A program made the translations under genes and the position numbers. Source: a virus. Taken from it: a stretch of 64,000 nt of DNA. Shown here one piece after another: positions 31,532-39,382 of the stretch. Below the pieces are notes generated by a model. That model did not search any database. It had not been told where the DNA came from and saw only the letters and a program-made list of their open reading frames with translations. Each line of letters begins with the position of its first letter. The stretch's first letter is position 1. Location: positions 21,792 through 85,791 of IMG/VR virus record IMGVR_UViG_3300043419_002186. One strand, 5' to 3'.

Positions 31532-31857
31532 TCGGGAATCTCCTGCTTCACGCACTCGGGGCACGCGTGCTGGACGTTGTGGACGCGCTCCTTGAGAGGA
31601 ACACGACGCAGCTTCGTTATGTGCCTCTCCAGACGAGCCCATCCATCGGGAATCGATTCGGTAGTCTCCTTCGTGCCGAAGACGAAGAGGCGCGGGTTCC
31701 TCTTCGTGCGAAGCCACTCGGGCAGCGTCAGCGAATGATTGTCAGCATCATCGGGACAGAAGTCGCAGTAGATGCCCCACTGCTTGTCCGTATCGAAGAA
31801 CGACTCTCCGTACATGTTCGTCCCGTCCCTTGGGATGGAGAACATGATGAGGCTCAT
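31528..31857 (-). CDS. Zinc-ribbon early protein, tandem family member (EIPE tail)
   Basis: 109 residues. 'YCDFCPDDADNHSL' and 'HACPECVKQEIPE' at the extreme C-terminus form a split CxxC ribbon with a 'DGWxxxExH' segment between. The last eleven residues are nearly identical in the next two genes, so these are duplicates. Exact palindrome 31649 encodes 'ESIP' inside. Confidence 0.7.
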   Translation of the reverse strand: MSLIMFSIPRDGTNMYGESFFDTDKQWGIYCDFCPDDADNHSLTLPEWLRTKRNPRLFVFGTKETTESIPDGWARLERHITKLRRVPLKERVHNVQHACPECVKQEIPE

Positions 31858-32117
31858 TCGGGAATCTCCTGTTTCACGCACGTGGGGCACATCCACATCG
31901 TGGTGCCGTGCAGCTTCTCAATCACGTGCCAGCCATCGGGGAGCGACCAGCCCTTCGCAATCCACACGCGACCGTACGCGCACCAAAAGCACAGATGCCA
32001 GTAGCCGCGGGGGCGGGACCCGCTCGCGTCGCCATCCTCGGAATGCGCGAGCCTGATGCGAACGCCTTGGTCGTTCTCGTAGAGCCCGGGCTCGCCGGGG
32101 ATGGCACGGAGCGTCAC
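31854..32117 (-). CDS. Zinc-ribbon early protein, tandem family member (EIPE tail)
   Basis: 87 residues: 'LCFWCAYGR', 'PDGWHVIEKLHG' and terminal 'CPTCVKQEIPE'. The region around the last Cys pair matches the preceding member almost exactly. Function unknown; probably a protein- or nucleic acid-binding ribbon. Confidence 0.7.
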   Translation of the reverse strand: MTLRAIPGEPGLYENDQGVRIRLAHSEDGDASGSRPRGYWHLCFWCAYGRVWIAKGWSLPDGWHVIEKLHGTTMWMCPTCVKQEIPE

Positions 32118-32500
32118 TCAGGAATCTCCGTCTTCGCACAGTCGGGGCACATGTAGTGCGCGGGCCTGTCGGGCTTCGCTGCGTCCTCAACGAGGTGCCA
32201 CCCGTCCTGCAGGTCCTCGTTGAGCAGGTGCCTGTTCTCGTCGCACCAGTAGCAGCGGATGGTCAGTGTGCCGGTTGCGGGACGCTTGATGAGGCCGTCG
32301 AGAAAGATGGTGAAGATGCCGCCCGCATCATTGGAAGCGTCGGGACCGATGTTCATCGGGACGAGGTACTGAGGCGCCGTGACCGCTGACGCGATTCCCG
32401 GTGTCGGAGGCCGCAGCCCGTGGGTCGCCGCTTCCGCAGTCCACTTCGCACGCTCTTCGTCCGAGAGGCTCTCCCAGTAGGCGTCCACGATGTCACGCAT
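32114..32500 (-). CDS. Zinc-ribbon early protein, tandem family member (EIPE tail)
   Basis: 128 residues. An N-terminal helical extension ('DAYWESLSDEERAKWTAEAATHG') is followed by 'RCYWCDEN', 'DGWHLVEDA' and the end 'CPDCAKTEIPE'. The longest member with this tail. Its start overlaps the next upstream gene by eight bases. Confidence 0.7.
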   Translation of the reverse strand: MRDIVDAYWESLSDEERAKWTAEAATHGLRPPTPGIASAVTAPQYLVPMNIGPDASNDAGGIFTIFLDGLIKRPATGTLTIRCYWCDENRHLLNEDLQDGWHLVEDAAKPDRPAHYMCPDCAKTEIPE

Positions 32501-32669
32501 CGGAGCGCTTCCCGTCGAGGGAGTCGATGTACTCGACCAGCTCCGTGTAGTGGTGCTCGTTCGCAAACCATGCGCGCAGCGTGGCGCGGCCCTTGGGCGT
32601 CATCTCGCGAATGTCCTTCTTGATGCTCTCATCGAGCAGGGGCTCTTCGCGAATCGATTCGTCAGTCAT
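32493..32669 (-). CDS. 58-residue hypothetical protein
   Basis: ATG 32669; helical and charged ('DESIKKDIREMTPKGRATLRAWFANEHHYTELVEYIDSL'). It overlaps both neighbours by eight bases, as in the rest of the cluster, which supports it being real. The palindrome copy 32650 encodes 'DESIREE' near its start. Function unknown. Confidence 0.6.
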   Translation of the reverse strand: MTDESIREEPLLDESIKKDIREMTPKGRATLRAWFANEHHYTELVEYIDSLDGKRSDA

Positions 32670-32862
32670 CGCTCTTCCCCTTCGCGAGGCAGTCTCCGCA
32701 CGTCACCTTCTCGTCGTGCTTGTCCATCTGCGTCCCCGGCACCCACGTCAGTCCGCAGAGCGGCGCCCACGTCTTGACGACCACGAAGTCTTTCGGCTTC
32801 AGCCCTTTGACGTGTACTTCCTGCTCCGCGGTGACGACGGCCTTGTGAACCTTCTCAGTCAT
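32662..32862 (-). CDS. 66-residue protein with a C-terminal CxxC
   Basis: Contains 'PLCGLTWVPGTQMDKHDEKVTCGDCLAKGK', a ribbon-like Cys set typical of small actinophage-like proteins that bind zinc. It overlaps both neighbours. Function unknown. Confidence 0.6.
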   Translation of the reverse strand: MTEKVHKAVVTAEQEVHVKGLKPKDFVVVKTWAPLCGLTWVPGTQMDKHDEKVTCGDCLAKGKSDD

Positions 32863-33190
32863 TTTCGAATCCTTCTGCTCGAACGCATGCAGGGCACGCG
32901 TCGAGCGTGTGTCTGTGGTTTCGCATCTGGAGCTGCCCAAACGTGAACGGTTCGAGAGCTGCGATGATCTTCCATCCGTCCGCGTATCCGTCCCCGTCTT
33001 GAAGCAGCCCGTTATCGCCCATTTCAACCTTGCGGCTCTCGCAGTAGTCGCAGGTGACAACCGTCGCGACGAAGCCTTTTCCTGCCGGGTAGCGCTTCTC
33101 ATCCGTCACCCGCTCCACTCTCCCCATGCCGTCGGAACCCGGAATGACGTTGAGCTTGATGGGGGCGTGCATTTGGTAGGCGCGACTCAT
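32855..33190 (-). CDS. Zinc-ribbon early protein related to the tandem set
   Basis: 111 residues with 'TCDYCESRK', 'YADGWKIIAALEPF' and 'DACPACVRAEGFEND'. Same CxxC-DGW-CPxC design as the EIPE-tailed genes, but the tail has diverged. Its start touches the polymerase stop, so it is translated from the same message. Confidence 0.7.
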   Translation of the reverse strand: MSRAYQMHAPIKLNVIPGSDGMGRVERVTDEKRYPAGKGFVATVVTCDYCESRKVEMGDNGLLQDGDGYADGWKIIAALEPFTFGQLQMRNHRHTLDACPACVRAEGFEND

Positions 33191-35814
33191 CACACGTCTG
33201 CCCACGTCTTTCCTGTCTTGGGCTTGGCGGCGAACTCGACGCCGTCGAGTCCCCACACCGCACGGTTCATGTGCTTCTTGAGCATCTTCTCGACCCACTC
33301 GGCTTCGCTCTCGGGGCACTCCACGTAGAGCGCGTCGTGCACCTGCGAGATGAGGCCCGTGTTCGGTCCCCACTTGCCGAAGGGAATGTCCTGCAGGAGG
33401 TCGAAGGTGCTCTCATGGATGATGTGCGCACCCGCACTTTGAATGGGGTGGTTCACGATTTCATTGAACGCCTCGCCATCGAGGAAGTCGCGCTGACGGC
33501 CCCACACGGGGTCTCGCACGTAGCCCTTCTCTCGGAAGCCCTCGACGGTCTTGTCCCACCACTTCGGAAGCTCGGGGATTCCCTTGAGCCAGTTGCGCTT
33601 GAGCGTCGCGACCTCGCGCAGCGTCAGGTCCGGGTACATCAGGTTCCCGTTCTCGTCCTCTGCCGATGTGACGAGGTTGTGCACCGTCTCGTCGCCTGAG
33701 CCGTAGAACGAGGCGTACTTGATGCCCTTCGCAATCTTGCGCAGCTTGTCCCACATGTCACTCTTCGGCTGCAGCGCATCGAACTTCGCGCCAAACATCA
33801 GCGAAGCCGTCATCGCGTGCGGGTCCTTCTTCGCAGCGAACGCTTCGAGGTAGATGCGAATCTGCGCGATGGCAGTGATGATGCGAAGCTCAAGCTGGTC
33901 AGCGTCCGCTCCGACGATGACGTTCCCCGGCGCAGGGATGATGAGCTTGCGCAGGTGCTTGGGCCAGTTCTGCGCGTTCGGATTCGAGCTGCTCAGGCGA
34001 CCTGACGTGGTGCCATGCGCGTTGTAGTCGGGGCGCACACGGCCATCGAGCGAGATGAGCCCCCGCTGCGCCTCCTCCTGCTCATCCTCGCTCGCGAACT
34101 GGAAGCCGTCGAGAGGAGAGTTGTAGGGGATGAGGCGGCGAACGTAGGTGCCGTATTCCTTCGCCACGCGGCGGTAGCGGCGCAGCGTGTCGAGGAACGC
34201 GACGACCTGCTCCTTGTTCTGAACGGACGGGTCATCCTTCACGCCCGCGCGCATGAGACGAACGCACTCGTCGTTGGTCGAGGGGTCGCCCAGCTTTGTG
34301 TAGTCCGCGGGAGGGAGAGACCACTCCTCGAAGAGCAGGTCCCGAAGCTGAGGGACGCTGTTCATGTTGATTTCGCGTCCGAGAATCGATTCGGCGTGCT
34401 TGCGGAAGTGCGCAATCTTCGTGAGCAGCTCCTTCGCAGCCACATCGCGAGCGGCGCGGTCAACGAGGAGCCCGTTCTCATGGAGGCCAACGCAGACCTC
34501 CTGCACCTTGTGGTCCTTCTTGACGACGCTCTCCTGCTGACGCTCGACCACGGCGCGCGAGAGCTGGGGAACCACGCGAGCGGTGACGACGCAGTCCACC
34601 GCGTTGTAGTGCTGCAGCTCCTTGTCCGTGCTCGCCTCCGTGGCCGTGTGCGCGTCCTTCCAAGCGACCACGTCCGTGTAGATGGAGCCGACGTATCCGA
34701 GCTTGTGCGGCAGCTCAGGCTCGACGCAGCGGTGCAGGAGGATGGTGTCGATGAGCGGCTTCGGGTCCACGCCGAAGTGCTGCTTGATGACCATGCGGTC
34801 GAAGTAGCCCGCGTTGTGGCCAATCTTGAGCTTGTTCGGGTCCGAGAAGAAGTCGCGCAGGATGGAGCGCATCTCCTCCACCTGACCGCTGGTGTACTGC
34901 GGAGGAGGAATGAGCGCGCCGCCGGGGCCCTCGATGGAGAGGAAGGGGACGACGATGGCGCCGTACTCATGCCCGATGCCCACGGTCTTGAGCTTCGCGA
35001 CCATCGGGTCATCGACGGTGGTCTCGACGTCGAACGTGTAGTCGATGTCGGTGCGAGCGACGAAGGCGCGCAGCTCGTCGGGCGTGGGAAGCAGCTTGAT
35101 TTGTGGCTCTCGCCAGCCGAGGCCGACGGTGAACCATCGGTAGGCGCGCGAGAGGTCCGAGCGGAAGGCGCGTGACCAGCGACGCGTGCGCATCACGAAG
35201 GCAGGATGCAGCGTCGGGAGCACACGAATGGCGAATCGATTCGGGTCCTCCGTCTCCGAGAGGAAGTCGTTCGCGTCGTTGAGGAAGGCCTCCACGGGAC
35301 CACCGCGGATGTCCATGATGGAGCGCTGCTTGCGCGTCAGGGCCGTGTAGGGGACCTTGCCCAGCGTGATGATGCGCTGCATCCCCATCAGCTCGTTCAT
35401 CAGGCGGGGTCGGCAGCACTCGATGGGAGAGGGCAGGAGGGCTTCGCCCTTTTTGGCGAGCTTCTTGTTCGCCCGCTGCCACTTGAGCATGACCTTGTCG
35501 AGGTCGTTCTCGGGAGCGCGGCAAGCGACGGCGTGGTGCAGGTTCATCGACTGACGACGGATGCCGAGCGCCTTGAGAGCGTTCGTGAACTCCATGCCAC
35601 CAGCGCCGGTCAGGGGACGCCCCGTCTCGCACTCCTTCTCAGCGGGCGCCTCAGCGATAACGGCAATCTCCGCATCCTCGCGAAGTTCGGGTCCCACGGG
35701 ACCACCTTCTCGCGAGGTGCGGAGAGTGCATTGCGCGCAGTTGGCACCGAGCTTCTCGGGGTCGTAGGTCCCCTCGTTGTACATCTGAAACAGCAGCGCT
35801 CGCGTGCCGTTCAT
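33190..35814 (-). CDS. Fusion of a UDG-like domain to a family A DNA polymerase with 3'-5' exonuclease
   Basis: 874 residues. Residues 1-210 resemble family 4 uracil-DNA glycosylase: Cys26/Cys29, Cys98 and Cys133 or 134 could hold a 4Fe-4S cluster, with 'AEAPAEKECETGRPLTGAGG' in place of 'GEAPG...G.PFVG.AG'. An exonuclease domain follows (Asp262/Glu264, 'HNAGYFDR' at 333-340, Tyr403/Asp407). The polymerase part has 'SSSNPNAQNWP', motif A Asp637 in 'DADQLELR', motif B Arg692/Lys696/Tyr704 and motif C 'VHDA' (Asp827), where Ala828 replaces the usual Glu. Tyr700 sits where E. coli has Phe762. It is likely the replicative polymerase. Confidence 0.92.
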   Translation of the reverse strand: MNGTRALLFQMYNEGTYDPEKLGANCAQCTLRTSREGGPVGPELREDAEIAVIAEAPAEKECETGRPLTGAGGMEFTNALKALGIRRQSMNLHHAVACRAPENDLDKVMLKWQRANKKLAKKGEALLPSPIECCRPRLMNELMGMQRIITLGKVPYTALTRKQRSIMDIRGGPVEAFLNDANDFLSETEDPNRFAIRVLPTLHPAFVMRTRRWSRAFRSDLSRAYRWFTVGLGWREPQIKLLPTPDELRAFVARTDIDYTFDVETTVDDPMVAKLKTVGIGHEYGAIVVPFLSIEGPGGALIPPPQYTSGQVEEMRSILRDFFSDPNKLKIGHNAGYFDRMVIKQHFGVDPKPLIDTILLHRCVEPELPHKLGYVGSIYTDVVAWKDAHTATEASTDKELQHYNAVDCVVTARVVPQLSRAVVERQQESVVKKDHKVQEVCVGLHENGLLVDRAARDVAAKELLTKIAHFRKHAESILGREINMNSVPQLRDLLFEEWSLPPADYTKLGDPSTNDECVRLMRAGVKDDPSVQNKEQVVAFLDTLRRYRRVAKEYGTYVRRLIPYNSPLDGFQFASEDEQEEAQRGLISLDGRVRPDYNAHGTTSGRLSSSNPNAQNWPKHLRKLIIPAPGNVIVGADADQLELRIITAIAQIRIYLEAFAAKKDPHAMTASLMFGAKFDALQPKSDMWDKLRKIAKGIKYASFYGSGDETVHNLVTSAEDENGNLMYPDLTLREVATLKRNWLKGIPELPKWWDKTVEGFREKGYVRDPVWGRQRDFLDGEAFNEIVNHPIQSAGAHIIHESTFDLLQDIPFGKWGPNTGLISQVHDALYVECPESEAEWVEKMLKKHMNRAVWGLDGVEFAAKPKTGKTWADV

Positions 35815-35818
35815 GTTC

Positions 35819-36100
35819 TCACTCCGTGATGAGCTTGAGGGAGGGCTTCTGCGGGAGCTGCGCCGCGGCGTGCTGCTTCTTCGTGAACTCCATGTGCGTC
35901 TCGACGGCCTTCACCATCGCTTCGGCGCTCACGTCGGCGCGAACCGCGAGGATGCAAGCGCGCGAAAGCAGGTAGTCCACGAAGCGTCCCGGGTTCAGCT
36001 CCGAGATGGCGGCAGCGCGCAGCATGGCCTCGAAGGAGGTGTTGATGTTCGCGAGAGCCATCTGCTCCCGCTGTTCCTGCGTCAGGTTCTTGGGGTCCAT
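35819..36100 (-). CDS. Small helical hypothetical protein
   Basis: 93 residues, all helical: 'AALANINTSFEAMLRAAAISELNPGRFVDYLLSRACILAVRADVSAEAMVKAVETHMEF'. It lies four bases upstream of the polymerase and could be an accessory factor. No family is recognised. Confidence 0.6.
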   Translation of the reverse strand: MDPKNLTQEQREQMALANINTSFEAMLRAAAISELNPGRFVDYLLSRACILAVRADVSAEAMVKAVETHMEFTKKQHAAAQLPQKPSLKLITE

Positions 36101-36475
36101 CTAGGCCTCCAGCGTTTCAATGGTGAAGTGGGTGAAGCCATCGTCCTTCTGCTCAGCGATGCGCGTGTTCGCGACGGTCTCGACGATGGACGTGAACTTG
36201 TGGAGCAGGTGCGAGAAGACCTCGCTGTTCACCTCGTCGCTCATCGCGACGCTCACGGCAGCGAAGAGGCACGCGGTGATGAAGCGCTCGCGGTTCTCGC
36301 CGTCCAAGTCCTCCTTCTGCGCCTTGCGCATGACGGAGTAGATGGCGTCCGCGTACTTGCGGAAGTTCGGGTGCTCGATGATGCCGATGAGCTGCTTCTT
36401 CTCGCTCTGCCGCTGCTCGATGGCAGCTTGGATTTTCGCCCGCAGCTCAGCGGGCATGTCGCTTGGCAAGTTCAT
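36101..36475 (-). CDS. Helical hypothetical protein
   Basis: 124 residues, helical, with 'MPAELRAKIQAAIEQRQSEKKQLIGIIEHPNFRKYADAIYSVMRKAQ'. The stop abuts the next gene. GGAG lies upstream of ATG 36475, and palindrome copy 36489 lies in its leader. Function unknown. Confidence 0.6.
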   Translation of the reverse strand: MNLPSDMPAELRAKIQAAIEQRQSEKKQLIGIIEHPNFRKYADAIYSVMRKAQKEDLDGENRERFITACLFAAVSVAMSDEVNSEVFSHLLHKFTSIVETVANTRIAEQKDDGFTHFTIETLEA

Positions 36476-36650
36476 TGGAGACTCCTCTCGAATCGATTCA
36501 GTGAAGTGTCGGCTCGCCCCGCCCTGCTAGACCAAGGCACCATCCGCCGCTGCCGACCAACCGTGTCTCTCACGGCTCCCTGCGATTGCGGGAAGGAGGA
36601 GATGCAGCATGTCTCCCCGCGCTTGGCTCGCCACTGGCCAATCTTGAGAA

Positions 36651-36950
36651 CTAGAGGGGCTCGTCTCCGCCGTTGGCCTTGAGGGCCTTCGCAGCTTCCT
36701 GCTGACGCTTGCAGATGGGCATGCAGAACTCGACCTGCGCGTTGAAGACGGTCTCGTTCGCCTTCACGGGAGCGATGCCCATCTCACGCAGCGTCTCTCG
36801 CGCGTGCTGCTTGCAAGAGGACGTGCAGTCGTCTTCACGCATCTTCAAGCCGACGATGACAACGGCAATGCCGATGAGCGAAATGAGCAGAAGCCAGTAA
36901 CGCATCTCGCTGAGTTCTTTCTCTGCCGCCTTCAGTTCGGAGCCTTCCAT
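36651..36950 (-). CDS. Small single-span membrane protein with two Cys pairs
   Basis: 99 residues from ATG 36950 (GGGGA upstream; ATG 36956 also possible). An N-terminal helix, a transmembrane segment (about 18-36, 'YWLLLISLIGIAVVIVGL') and a soluble part with 'CTSSCKQHA' and 'CMPICKRQ', a CxxxC pair set of the twin-Cx3C type. Function unknown. Confidence 0.6.
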   Translation of the reverse strand: MEGSELKAAEKELSEMRYWLLLISLIGIAVVIVGLKMREDDCTSSCKQHARETLREMGIAPVKANETVFNAQVEFCMPICKRQQEAAKALKANGGDEPL

Positions 36951-37304
36951 CCGCATCCCCTGTTGAAAAAGAAGCGACGGCTCGCCCCTACCTACGCTGC
37001 CGTCCAATGCGCCCTTCGGTTTTCGGCCACCAGCGCATTCCCACCAATCGGCCTTGTGCAGATGCCGACCAGCAATGCCCTCCCGCTGCATCGGGGGTAC
37101 GTGAGGTTTCCCTCTTCGACCTGTTCGTGCGTCACAGGTCCCGCTTTTCGTCATCAAGCGGCTGTCAGCTTGCCCCCCCTCTCCTGCTGCTGACCTGCCG
37201 AGTCTTCACCCAGCACCCGTCGTTGCCCTGCGTTACGACGACCGTGGTGGAGGCCTTGTGCGGGGACCTCTCACCCTTGCCCGTGCCGCATCACGGTGAA
37301 GGCA
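36951..37304. other. 354-bp gap without a visible gene
   Basis: I see no open frame with neighbour-like codon use and no strong hairpin terminator. On the minus strand TTGGAC near 37000 could be a -35 box for the gene at 36651, but no good -10 box follows. Nothing else stands out. Confidence 0.4.
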
Positions 37305-37823
37305 CTACGAGAGGAGCGACCGCACGCCGCCGCCCGCGGGCTTCTGCACGCTGACCTGCGGGACCGAGCTGCCGCCGATGGCGGTGTTCGAGACCGCGTT
37401 GCCCTGCAGCGAGGCGAAGGCCTCGGGCGTGATGAAGTACTTCTCGGGCTGCGAGGTCTCGTTGTCGGCGTCCTTCGCCTTGAAGTACACGTAGGCCTTC
37501 TTGCCCTTGAACGTGCTCTCCGCGAAGGAGACCTTGCCCTGCGGGTTGAGGCCGCAGGAGAGGAGCGCGGTCTTCCACGACCGCTGGTTGCCCGCCTTCG
37601 AGAGGTCCGTGCCGATGAAGATGCGGACCTCGGCGCCCTTGAACTCGCCGTCGTTGATGAAGGTCTTGAAGCAGACGCTGTTGATGGCGCCGTCCTTCTC
37701 GTAGCCCGCGGCCTCCGAGATGGTGACCTCGTACGCGCCCGTGGCCGGGGTGACCGAGGCCGCGCCGTTGCGGGCCGCGACGCCGTCGAAGTTCGCCTCG
37801 AACTGCCAAGTGGTGCTGGACAT
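37305..37823 (-). CDS. Candidate single-stranded DNA-binding protein
   Basis: 172 residues. A run of beta strands typical of an OB fold ('GAYEVTISEAAGYEKD', 'INSVCFKTFINDGEFKGAEVRIFIG', 'KKAYVYFKAK') precedes a Gly/Val-rich flexible end. It lies immediately upstream in the message of a Sak4-like ATPase and near a RecB-type nuclease, the usual company of phage SSB or annealing proteins. No SSB signature is definite, so this is a context-based assignment. Confidence 0.6.
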   Translation of the reverse strand: MSSTTWQFEANFDGVAARNGAASVTPATGAYEVTISEAAGYEKDGAINSVCFKTFINDGEFKGAEVRIFIGTDLSKAGNQRSWKTALLSCGLNPQGKVSFAESTFKGKKAYVYFKAKDADNETSQPEKYFITPEAFASLQGNAVSNTAIGGSSVPQVSVQKPAGGGVRSLLS

Positions 37824-37980
37824 AGTGCTCTCCGTGGTGCGGGGGGAATCGCGTCCCGAGCGGGCCCCACAACCTCTTGCCCATGTTCTGCCACGTCTCA
37901 CCATGAGAGCGGCCCCGCCATGTGCGAACGGGGGTCTTCAGCGCGTGGGACCGTGAGTGCGCCGAATGGATTCGTGTGAG

Positions 37981-38895
37981 CTACGCCGTGTAGAGCTGGA
38001 ACATCTGCTGCTGCCGCATGCGGCGCAGGTAGGCGCGGTCGAGGGCATCGCGCATGACCCAGCGGACGTGCAGGTCGTTGTCGGTCTTCTCGCGAGCAAT
38101 CTCGATGACCTCGTTCATCAAGGCCTTCTCGTTCGTCGGGTCCGCGATGAGCGCCTGAGTGAAGGCCTCAACCAGCTTCTCCTGCCACTCAAGACCAGCG
38201 GCGCGGCGAATCTCGTAGCCAGCGGCGCGGAGAATCTCGGCCGTGTTCATCGGCGCACGGTCGGGCGTGACACCGTGGCGGTCCTTCGAGACCCAGCTCG
38301 GGTCGTCGATGGTGCAGCGGTAGATGGCGTGCCAGCCGCGGCGGCTGCTGTCGAAGGTGGCGCGGAGGACGAGGTCACACGCAGTCGGGAGGTCCTCGGG
38401 GAGACGGCCGGGGAGCTTGGGGCCACCGCGGACGAAGACACCGTTGACGGTGCGAGGCGTGCTTTCGTGAGCGGTGAGGACGACGTGCATCCCGACGCGG
38501 CGAGCGGTGTCGCGGAACTCCAGCACGACGTCTCGGAGCGCGCCCCACAGCTTGAAGCCGCTGTGCTTCTTCTCAAGCTGCGCGATGGTGCTCTCAGCGA
38601 GAAGTGAGAAGTCGTCCACGATGACGGCGTCGTACTTCGAGCCGAATCGATTCGCCACGTCCACGACCTTCTTGGTCGCGTCCATGATGGTGCGGGTCTC
38701 GCCATCGTCGCTGTCGGGTGTGAAGCCGACGACGTTCAGCGAGGGCTTGAGCGCGCCGGGGGGCGCGATGAAGTAGCCGTGGGGGAAGGAGTAGAGCAGG
38801 TCGGTGGTCTTGCCGATGCCGCTCGGGCCGTAGTTCGCGACGACGGCCTTCGTGCCGCCGTACAACGTGTTGCTCTTTTCGTTCACTGCTGCCAT
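37981..38895 (-). CDS. Sak4-like AAA recombinase/ATPase
   Basis: 304 residues. Walker A 'GPSGIGKTT' (23-31), Walker B 'AVIVDDF' (Asp94/Asp95), followed by 'VVLTAHESTP' as sensor. This RecA-core ATPase type (AAA_24, Sak4) assists single-strand annealing in phages. Its own promoter (38926-38954) is clear. With 37305 and 39383 it forms a homologous recombination module. Confidence 0.82.
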   Translation of the reverse strand: MAAVNEKSNTLYGGTKAVVANYGPSGIGKTTDLLYSFPHGYFIAPPGALKPSLNVVGFTPDSDDGETRTIMDATKKVVDVANRFGSKYDAVIVDDFSLLAESTIAQLEKKHSGFKLWGALRDVVLEFRDTARRVGMHVVLTAHESTPRTVNGVFVRGGPKLPGRLPEDLPTACDLVLRATFDSSRRGWHAIYRCTIDDPSWVSKDRHGVTPDRAPMNTAEILRAAGYEIRRAAGLEWQEKLVEAFTQALIADPTNEKALMNEVIEIAREKTDNDLHVRWVMRDALDRAYLRRMRQQQMFQLYTA

Positions 38896-38925
38896 CGGGT
38901 GGTCACTCCGTGGTGGTGTGGGGAC

Positions 38926-38954
38926 TATCTAGAACTTCTTCTGTCACTTGTCAA
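38926..38954 (-). promoter_or_regulatory. Consensus-like promoter of the recombination genes
   Basis: TTGACA (38954-38949), 17 bp, TAGATA (38931-38926) on the minus strand, the best promoter I found in the window. A GACAAGTGAC box (38954-38943 region), related to the operator-like repeats at 30401, overlaps the -35. Confidence 0.75.
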
Positions 38955-39001
38955 GGGCCCCGTCCGACTGCACCGCGAGCGCCTTGTTTTCAGTCACTTT
39001 A

Positions 39002-39052
39002 GTGGTTCCGCGGGCAGTGTCAAGTGTCAAAGTCACTTTTCCGCGGAACCAC
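39002..39052. other. 12-bp inverted repeat enclosing an operator-like box
   Basis: GTGGTTCCGCGG (39002-39013) and CCGCGGAACCAC (39041-39052), 27-base loop containing GTGTCAAGTGTCA (39017-39029). It lies between the gene ending at 39087 and the promoter at 38926. Either a terminator-like stem for the upstream gene (no T-run) or a protein-binding site set. Confidence 0.65.
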
Positions 39053-39086
39053 CACAGGTGGTAGGTCGAGTCCAACGACTCCACTG

Positions 39087-39353
39087 CTAGTCGTCGCTGC
39101 GGAGGCCGTCCAGCTCGTCCTCCAGCTCCTCAATCTCCTTGTGCGCGGAGGCGAGGTCGGCCTCCAGCTTCTCGACGCGGGCGCTCTGCTCCGCAAGCTC
39201 AACGAGCCGCGGCAGCTCCGCGAGCCACTGCGCGACGAGCGAAGCGTTGTAGGGCCAGAAGACGGTGGCGATGGTGCGTCCGTAGCCGTCCGTGATGCGG
39301 TTGCCCTTGGCGGTCCAAGGCCCCGGCGGAAGGTGCGTTTTTGGTGGCAGCAT
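39087..39353 (-). CDS. Small coiled-coil protein
   Basis: 88 residues. The N-terminal half has 'GPWTAKGNRITDGYGRTIATVFWPYNASLVAQWLAELPRLVELA' and the rest is a coiled coil ('VEKLEADLASAHKEIEELEDELDGLR'). Function unknown. The stem-loop described at 39002 follows its stop. Confidence 0.6.
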   Translation of the reverse strand: MLPPKTHLPPGPWTAKGNRITDGYGRTIATVFWPYNASLVAQWLAELPRLVELAEQSARVEKLEADLASAHKEIEELEDELDGLRSDD

Positions 39354-39382
39354 GTCGTGCTCCTTGCAGCTTTCGCTGCGTC

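Noticed and set aside
34015-35175. 386-codon plus-strand open frame
   Set aside because: Antisense of the polymerase, which has all family motifs on the other strand.
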